From contig CAYJFB010000003.1 of the NCBI GenBank assembly GCA_964369685.1, positions 1 to 64,000 of the forward strand: 64,000 nt of DNA. Reading direction: 5' to 3'. The notes beneath the pieces are model-generated. The model searched no databases. It was given only the letters and a program-made list of their open reading frames with translations, and had not been told where the DNA came from. Made by a program: the position numbers and the translations under genes. The DNA comes from Avidesulfovibrio sp964369685. GTDB taxonomy: Bacteria; Desulfobacterota; Desulfovibrionia; Desulfovibrionales; Desulfovibrionaceae. This document shows positions 59,624-64,000 of this stretch, one piece after another (the first letter of the stretch is position 1; each line of letters begins with the position of its first letter).

Positions 59624-60358
59624 ATGATCGATGATAACGAAGCCGAAGGCGGCGGGGACGACGCACCGTGGATGGCTACATTTTGTGATATTTGTATGCT
59701 TTTATTATGTTTTTTTGTGTTGATTCTTTCTATGTCCACAACAGATAAACGACGCTTTGGTGAGTCCTTCAGTGCCATTCGTGCGACGTTTGGCGGACTG
59801 GGCTCTGCCACCCCCAACGAATTAACAGGTTCCCCTGAAGAAAATGTTGAACTGCAAGACATGGTTCGTTTTCAACGTGAACTTGAAGAGGCACAAAAAC
59901 AAGATTTTGATGAGTTGCGTCAACTCATTACAAGCAATAATTTGGATCAGTTTGTCAATGCAACGCTGGATGAAGGCATCATCACGTTGCGCTTACCTTC
60001 TTCGGTCATGTTTGAGGCGTCATCAGAAAGAATTAGCCCCAATGGCTTGAGCTTATTAACATATATGCGCAATATTTTATTGAAAATGCGTGAACAAAAC
60101 GTGAATATTCGTGGCTATACGGATGACTCCCCCATTGAGCCGGGATTGCGTTTTAAAGATAACTGGGAACTTTCGGCATTGCGTGCCGTGAATGTTTTGC
60201 GGACACTCATCAGTGGTGGTATTGAGCCTGTTCGGATGACTGCTTCGGGCATGGGGGATCTAAACCCCTTGGCTCCCAATACGACAGAAGAAAATAGGGC
60301 AATGAATCGACGCGTTGAATTTGTTTTAACTCGAAACGTGTCTAATGAGAACAAATAA
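59624..60358 (+). CDS. motB: Flagellar stator protein MotB
   Basis: 244 residues. The single membrane helix carries the ion-binding aspartate in WMATFCDICMLLLCFFV near residue 23. The OmpA-like peptidoglycan-binding domain (about 120-240) shows NIRGYTDDSP and MNRRVEFVL. It follows motA by 26 bases. Confidence 0.95.
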   Translation: MIDDNEAEGGGDDAPWMATFCDICMLLLCFFVLILSMSTTDKRRFGESFSAIRATFGGLGSATPNELTGSPEENVELQDMVRFQRELEEAQKQDFDELRQLITSNNLDQFVNATLDEGIITLRLPSSVMFEASSERISPNGLSLLTYMRNILLKMREQNVNIRGYTDDSPIEPGLRFKDNWELSALRAVNVLRTLISGGIEPVRMTASGMGDLNPLAPNTTEENRAMNRRVEFVLTRNVSNENK

Positions 60359-60381
60359 TCTCTTTTGTATTGAGGAACGTG

Positions 60382-60771
60382 ATGTCTTTCAACGTTACAT
60401 ACAATGAATCGGGTAAGAGGGATGCTTTTCGTGCCAGTCTTCCGGGACTTTTTGTGCGAATTGATGGAGAAACGTTTTGTAAAGTGAATGATCTTAGTGC
60501 AAGCGGTATAGGCTTTACGCCGCCGAGTGAGGGTGTCATTTTTGCTGACGGGCATCCCTTGGAACAAAATGAGGACTTTGTGTTAGATTTGCTTATAGGT
60601 AACAAAGTTGTCATGGAGTTGTTGGGCGTGCTCGCTGTACGAATCAAAAAAGATTTGATTGCCTGTACATTTATCAATATGGATCGTCTGCAAGAAGAAC
60701 GTCTCGATAAAATTGTACTTGAAATTCAAAAACACATTATCATGCGCCGTAAAGCCGAAGAAACAACTTAA
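60382..60771 (+). CDS. PilZ-domain protein
   Basis: 129 residues. The c-di-GMP-binding pattern RxxxR is RDAFR near residue 13, and NDLSASGIGF is the second motif near residue 43. It follows motB by 23 bases on the same strand, so it may act on the stator when c-di-GMP rises, as YcgR does. The ATG at 60382 follows GAGGA. Confidence 0.9.
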   Translation: MSFNVTYNESGKRDAFRASLPGLFVRIDGETFCKVNDLSASGIGFTPPSEGVIFADGHPLEQNEDFVLDLLIGNKVVMELLGVLAVRIKKDLIACTFINMDRLQEERLDKIVLEIQKHIIMRRKAEETT

Positions 60772-60786
60772 TCTTTTTCTTTTTTT

Positions 60787-60870
60787 GGAAGGATCATACT
60801 TCCATAGCACCCCTTAACGGGCACAATCAGGCGGATTGACGGCATTGTTTTGCATTGTTGGTTATCCGCC
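60787..60870 (+). repeat. Composite double-hairpin element, weak copy
   Basis: It lies in the 314-base gap after the PilZ gene. Hairpin 1 pairs GGAAG (60787) with CTTCC; ACCCC follows. Hairpin 2 pairs GGCGGAT (60830) with ATCCGCC (60864) around 27 nt containing GCATTGTTGG. The rest of the gap is AT-rich with no gene. Confidence 0.5.
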
Positions 60871-61085
60871 TTGTTTTTTATGTTGCAAGGTCTTGTCTTG
60901 GAGAGACTGAGTGTTAAAAATTTGTGTTTTGCGCGAATTTTCTATATTTTATTTTGAGGTCAAAGTGTGAAATAGTTGTGTGTTGATATATTGCATAAAA
61001 AAACTTGATATGAACAAACAATACCCAAGAATTTACAATGAATACAATCCTAAAAAACTTTTATTTCAAGAAAGGAGCATAGGCG

Positions 61086-61568
61086 GTGGGAATTGAAATT
61101 GAACGTAAATTTACCGTACTCAATGATTCATGGCGTTCGCTGGTTTCATCAAGCACAATCTACACGCAAGCGTATATTGCGAGAACTCTGGGACACGCTG
61201 CCATACGTATCAGAATCATCAACGATACCCATGCCGTCATTACAGTCAAAGGCCCACGTAAACAATTGTCTCGTCTTGAATATGAATATGCCATACCTGT
61301 AACAGATGCACAAGAAATGCTCCGAACATTGGCTGTCGGGACTCCCGTCACGAAACGCCGAACAAAAATAACTTATCAAGGCGTTATTTGGGAAATTGAC
61401 GAATATCTTGGTGTTCATCAAGGACTTGTCCTCGCTGAAGTTGAATTGGCACATGAATCTCAGAGGTTTGCCAAACCTTCTTGGATAGGAGAAGACGTAA
61501 CCGGCGATCCACGCTATGGTAATGCCGCCCTTGAACGGAATAATATCGAAGATAAAACGAAAAATTGA
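61086..61568 (+). CDS. CYTH-domain protein
   Basis: 160 residues. EIERKF at the N-terminus is the ExExK signature of the CYTH/triphosphate tunnel family, and RIRIINDTHAVITVKG and LAEVELAHESQ follow. Such proteins hydrolyse inorganic triphosphate or bind nucleotides. The substrate here cannot be told. It starts at GTG, with AAAGGAG upstream, and stands alone. Confidence 0.87.
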   Translation: MGIEIERKFTVLNDSWRSLVSSSTIYTQAYIARTLGHAAIRIRIINDTHAVITVKGPRKQLSRLEYEYAIPVTDAQEMLRTLAVGTPVTKRRTKITYQGVIWEIDEYLGVHQGLVLAEVELAHESQRFAKPSWIGEDVTGDPRYGNAALERNNIEDKTKN

Positions 61569-61712
61569 ACAGGATTTATACCTTACTTATATTTTAGATG
61601 AAAAATTTTTGAAGAGAATACAACATGACTGAAGTAAATAAAACAACAGAGTTTTAATATGGCAATATGTAGATGAACTGTGTATAATATATAAAATGAG
61701 TTGTAGATAAAC

Positions 61713-61743
61713 TTGACAAAAATCATATTACAATATTAATAAT
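61713..61743 (+). promoter_or_regulatory. Possible promoter for the second PAS-GAF-GGDEF-EAL gene
   Basis: TTGACA (61713-61718) and AATAAT (61738-61743) with a 19-base spacer, 76 bases before the start. The spacing is long, so this is tentative. Confidence 0.35.
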
Positions 61744-61819
61744 ATGTAGAAAGTATACCGAATAAAATCTTGAGGTGTGTAAACCACTATGCAGACAGCG
61801 ACAGTAAGGAGCAAACAAC

Positions 61820-63967
61820 ATGACATATGAAGAGCTTTCTGCATTGGCTATGGATAGCCAAGATTTTCTGTGTTACATAGCGGACACAGAAACGTATGAA
61901 TTATTGTATCTTAATAAAAAAACACGCGAAACATTTAATATCAAACATCATGAAGAATACCTCGGTAAACCTTGCTATGTCATATTGCAAAACAAAAAAT
62001 ACCCTTGTTCATTTTGCACCAATGCTAAACTTGAAGAAGGTAAAGTTCTCAGTTGGAATACGCAAAATAAAAGAACCCAAAAACACTATGCCCTCTTTGA
62101 TACTCTGCTACAGCTCAACGGACGAAAAGTTCGTATAGAAACTGCCTTTGATATGTCCGAACATCAGGAACAAGTGATCCGACTCTCACAAAGGCTGATG
62201 GAAGAAGAAACCCTGCTACATTGTATCCATACCTTAATGGAAAATGTAGAAATTGATGAGGCAATCAACAAACTTCTTGAAATTATCGGCACGCATTATA
62301 GAGCAGAACGAACCTATCTTTTTGAGCTTGATTACAAAACAGCTTTGGCACACAATACCTATGAATGGTGTGTTGACAAATCTCTTCATGAATTGGAAAA
62401 ATTGCAAAATATTCCTTTAGAAGCACTTGAACCTTTTATTGAACATTTTCAAGTACATAAAGAATTGTATGTAAAAAATCTTGAACACGAGTTTGAAGAG
62501 CATACTGAAATATATACAGCGTTACATCGTAAGCAGGTTAAGAGTATGCTTATGGTTCCGTTGTACACAAAAAATATTGTTGTCGGTTTCCTTGGTGTGG
62601 ATAATCCGCAACATGCCGATTTGGATTTTACACTTCTGCATTCTGTAGCACTCTTTGTTTATGACGATCTTAAAAAACGTCGAATGCGTCAACAACTTGA
62701 ACACTTGAGTTATACAGACATGATGACGGGATTATATAATAGAAACAAGTATATAGAACGTGTTGCAGAACTTGAGCAAATGAAATTGCAGAGCTTTGGC
62801 GTTGTTTATGCCGATGTAAATGGTTTAAAACAGGCAAATGACTTGTATGGACACAACTATGGAGACCGTATTCTTAAAAGTGTTGCTACAAAACTTTCTG
62901 CAGCGCTCAAAAAAGACGTATATAGAATAGGCGGTGATGAGTTTATCGCTTTTTGTCCCAACATATCTCAGCAAGAATTTGAAACGCTTGTGGCTCATTT
63001 GCGTAAAACAGCACTCCCACAAGGTGATTGTTCTTTTTCCATCGGGAGTTTATGGAAAGATAAAGACATTGATGTGTTGCGTGAAATCACTCGATCCGAT
63101 GAAATCATGTATGCCGAAAAACAAAATTATTACAAAACAATGCTTCCCGGGCGTGTCAATCGTCGCTCTGCTGCGGCAGAATCTGTACTTTCTGAAATTC
63201 GTGAAGGCTTGTTTTGTACATATCTACAACCTAAAGTGGATTTACAAACGGGAAAAATTGTCGGTGCGGAAGCGCTTGTCAGAAAACACGATCACAACGG
63301 ACACGTTATTTCTCCCGCCAGATTTATTCCTATTTATGAGCACGACGGTACCATTCGTCATGTGGATTTTTTTGTCCTTGAGAGTGTTTGCCAAATACTT
63401 GCGAAAATAATGACACTTGGGATTGCGCCATTAAAAATTTCTTTAAATTTTTCACGTGTCACGTTCATGGAGTATGATTTGGTGAATGCCATCACGACCA
63501 TATGTGATACATATTCAATACCTTATAATTACATTGATGTTGAAATAACAGAAACAGCAGACAAAATGGACTCTGATTTTTTTGAAGAAAAACTCAAAAA
63601 TATTCGTGATGCCGGTTTTTGTGTTTCTCTTGATGATTTTGGCACAAACTATTCCAATCTCATTATTCTTTCTCTTTCAGAATTTTCAACCATTAAAATG
63701 GATAAAAGCCTTATCGACAATATCAGCCAAAATATCAAAAATCGTACTATCGTTGAATACTTGATAAAAATGATTAATGCGCTCAAAGAATCTGTATGCA
63801 TTGCCGAAGGCATAGAAACAGAAGAGCAAAAAGAATTTTTACAACAATGCGGTTGTATGTATGGTCAAGGCTATCTTTTCTATAAGCCTGTACCCATAGA
63901 AACGTTTTTACAACTCTATGAACAAAACATGAAAGAACATTCAAGCATTGTAAATGAAATTTATTAG
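61820..63967 (+). CDS. PAS-GAF-GGDEF-EAL c-di-GMP protein, paralogue 2
   Basis: 715 residues, same layout as the protein at 7783-9921. The PAS-like part has PCSFC, the GAF-like part follows, then GGDEF with the intact motif RIGGDEF and no RxxD site, and EAL with EALVRK, NFSRV, ITETAD, SLDDFG, KMDKS and EGIETEEQ. Both making and breaking of c-di-GMP are possible here, unlike paralogue 1. AAGGAG precedes the ATG at good distance. Confidence 0.9.
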   Translation: MTYEELSALAMDSQDFLCYIADTETYELLYLNKKTRETFNIKHHEEYLGKPCYVILQNKKYPCSFCTNAKLEEGKVLSWNTQNKRTQKHYALFDTLLQLNGRKVRIETAFDMSEHQEQVIRLSQRLMEEETLLHCIHTLMENVEIDEAINKLLEIIGTHYRAERTYLFELDYKTALAHNTYEWCVDKSLHELEKLQNIPLEALEPFIEHFQVHKELYVKNLEHEFEEHTEIYTALHRKQVKSMLMVPLYTKNIVVGFLGVDNPQHADLDFTLLHSVALFVYDDLKKRRMRQQLEHLSYTDMMTGLYNRNKYIERVAELEQMKLQSFGVVYADVNGLKQANDLYGHNYGDRILKSVATKLSAALKKDVYRIGGDEFIAFCPNISQQEFETLVAHLRKTALPQGDCSFSIGSLWKDKDIDVLREITRSDEIMYAEKQNYYKTMLPGRVNRRSAAAESVLSEIREGLFCTYLQPKVDLQTGKIVGAEALVRKHDHNGHVISPARFIPIYEHDGTIRHVDFFVLESVCQILAKIMTLGIAPLKISLNFSRVTFMEYDLVNAITTICDTYSIPYNYIDVEITETADKMDSDFFEEKLKNIRDAGFCVSLDDFGTNYSNLIILSLSEFSTIKMDKSLIDNISQNIKNRTIVEYLIKMINALKESVCIAEGIETEEQKEFLQQCGCMYGQGYLFYKPVPIETFLQLYEQNMKEHSSIVNEIY

Positions 63968-63988
63968 CAATTTTTTTGAGGGATGGTG

Positions 63989-64000
63989 ATGTTAGAAAAA
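63989..64000 (+). CDS. Possible start of a gene cut by the window edge
   Basis: GAGGG nine bases upstream and an ATG reading MLEK follow the last gene by 21 bases. Only four codons are seen, so nothing can be said of the product. Confidence 0.35.

Overview
The window looks like a moderately low-GC member of the Desulfovibrionaceae (Desulfobacterota). This is inferred from gene content and order, not from a database match. The strongest clues are a complete cooMKLXUH-hypA-cooF energy-converting hydrogenase cluster, a korDABC 2-oxoacid:ferredoxin oxidoreductase operon, many c-di-GMP proteins, and a large VCBS/RTX adhesin. Coding density is high and strand use is mixed. I see no prophage, transposase, integrase or CRISPR array.

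Layout. 1-2.8 kb: 3' end of a giant VCBS/RTX surface protein. 3.0-11.4 kb (minus): polA, a Cache-type diguanylate cyclase, a PAS-GAF-GGDEF-EAL protein and an MltD-like lytic transglycosylase. 11.6-19.2 kb (plus): an RlmB/SpoU rRNA methyltransferase, a phosphofructokinase, an AddA/RecB-like helicase-nuclease and an unknown membrane-anchored protein. 19.5-24.1 kb (plus): a PTS EIIC-EAL fusion followed by the PTS-dependent dihydroxyacetone kinase genes dhaK-dhaL-dhaM and an HPr. 24.1-34.5 kb (minus): maf then the Coo hydrogenase cluster. 34.7-37.9 kb: a DHH phosphoesterase, a tiny basic protein, an FmdB zinc ribbon protein and purB. 38.2-42.4 kb: fliG-fliH-fliI. 42.7-45.3 kb: korDABC. 45.8-51.7 kb: tRNA-Thr/Tyr/Gly, tuf, rpmG, tRNA-Trp, secE, nusG, rplK, rplA, rplJ, rplL. 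The ribosomal cluster ends at a strong terminator and rpoBC do not follow. 51.9-57.8 kb: a DsrE-family protein, ligA, dinB, and nifU-nifS. 58.8-64 kb: motA-motB-PilZ, a CYTH protein and a second PAS-GAF-GGDEF-EAL protein.

How the genes work together. KorDABC yields reduced ferredoxin. The Coo hydrogenase can couple ferredoxin oxidation to H2 formation and ion pumping, with HypA supplying nickel and CooF carrying electrons. NifU-NifS would build the many Fe-S clusters needed. The adhesin, four c-di-GMP turnover proteins, the PilZ protein beside motAB and the flagellar genes point to control of the switch between swimming and attachment. DhaKLM and HPr need a PTS enzyme I that is not in the window.

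Most unusual signal. Several intergenic regions carry long, perfect hairpins whose arms are unrelated in sequence but whose loops (about 25-30 nt) share a CAT(T/C)GC core. In four sites a G-run/C-run hairpin precedes the arms, with a T-tract on the 5' side of that hairpin rather than the 3' side. I treat this as a candidate undescribed repeat family.
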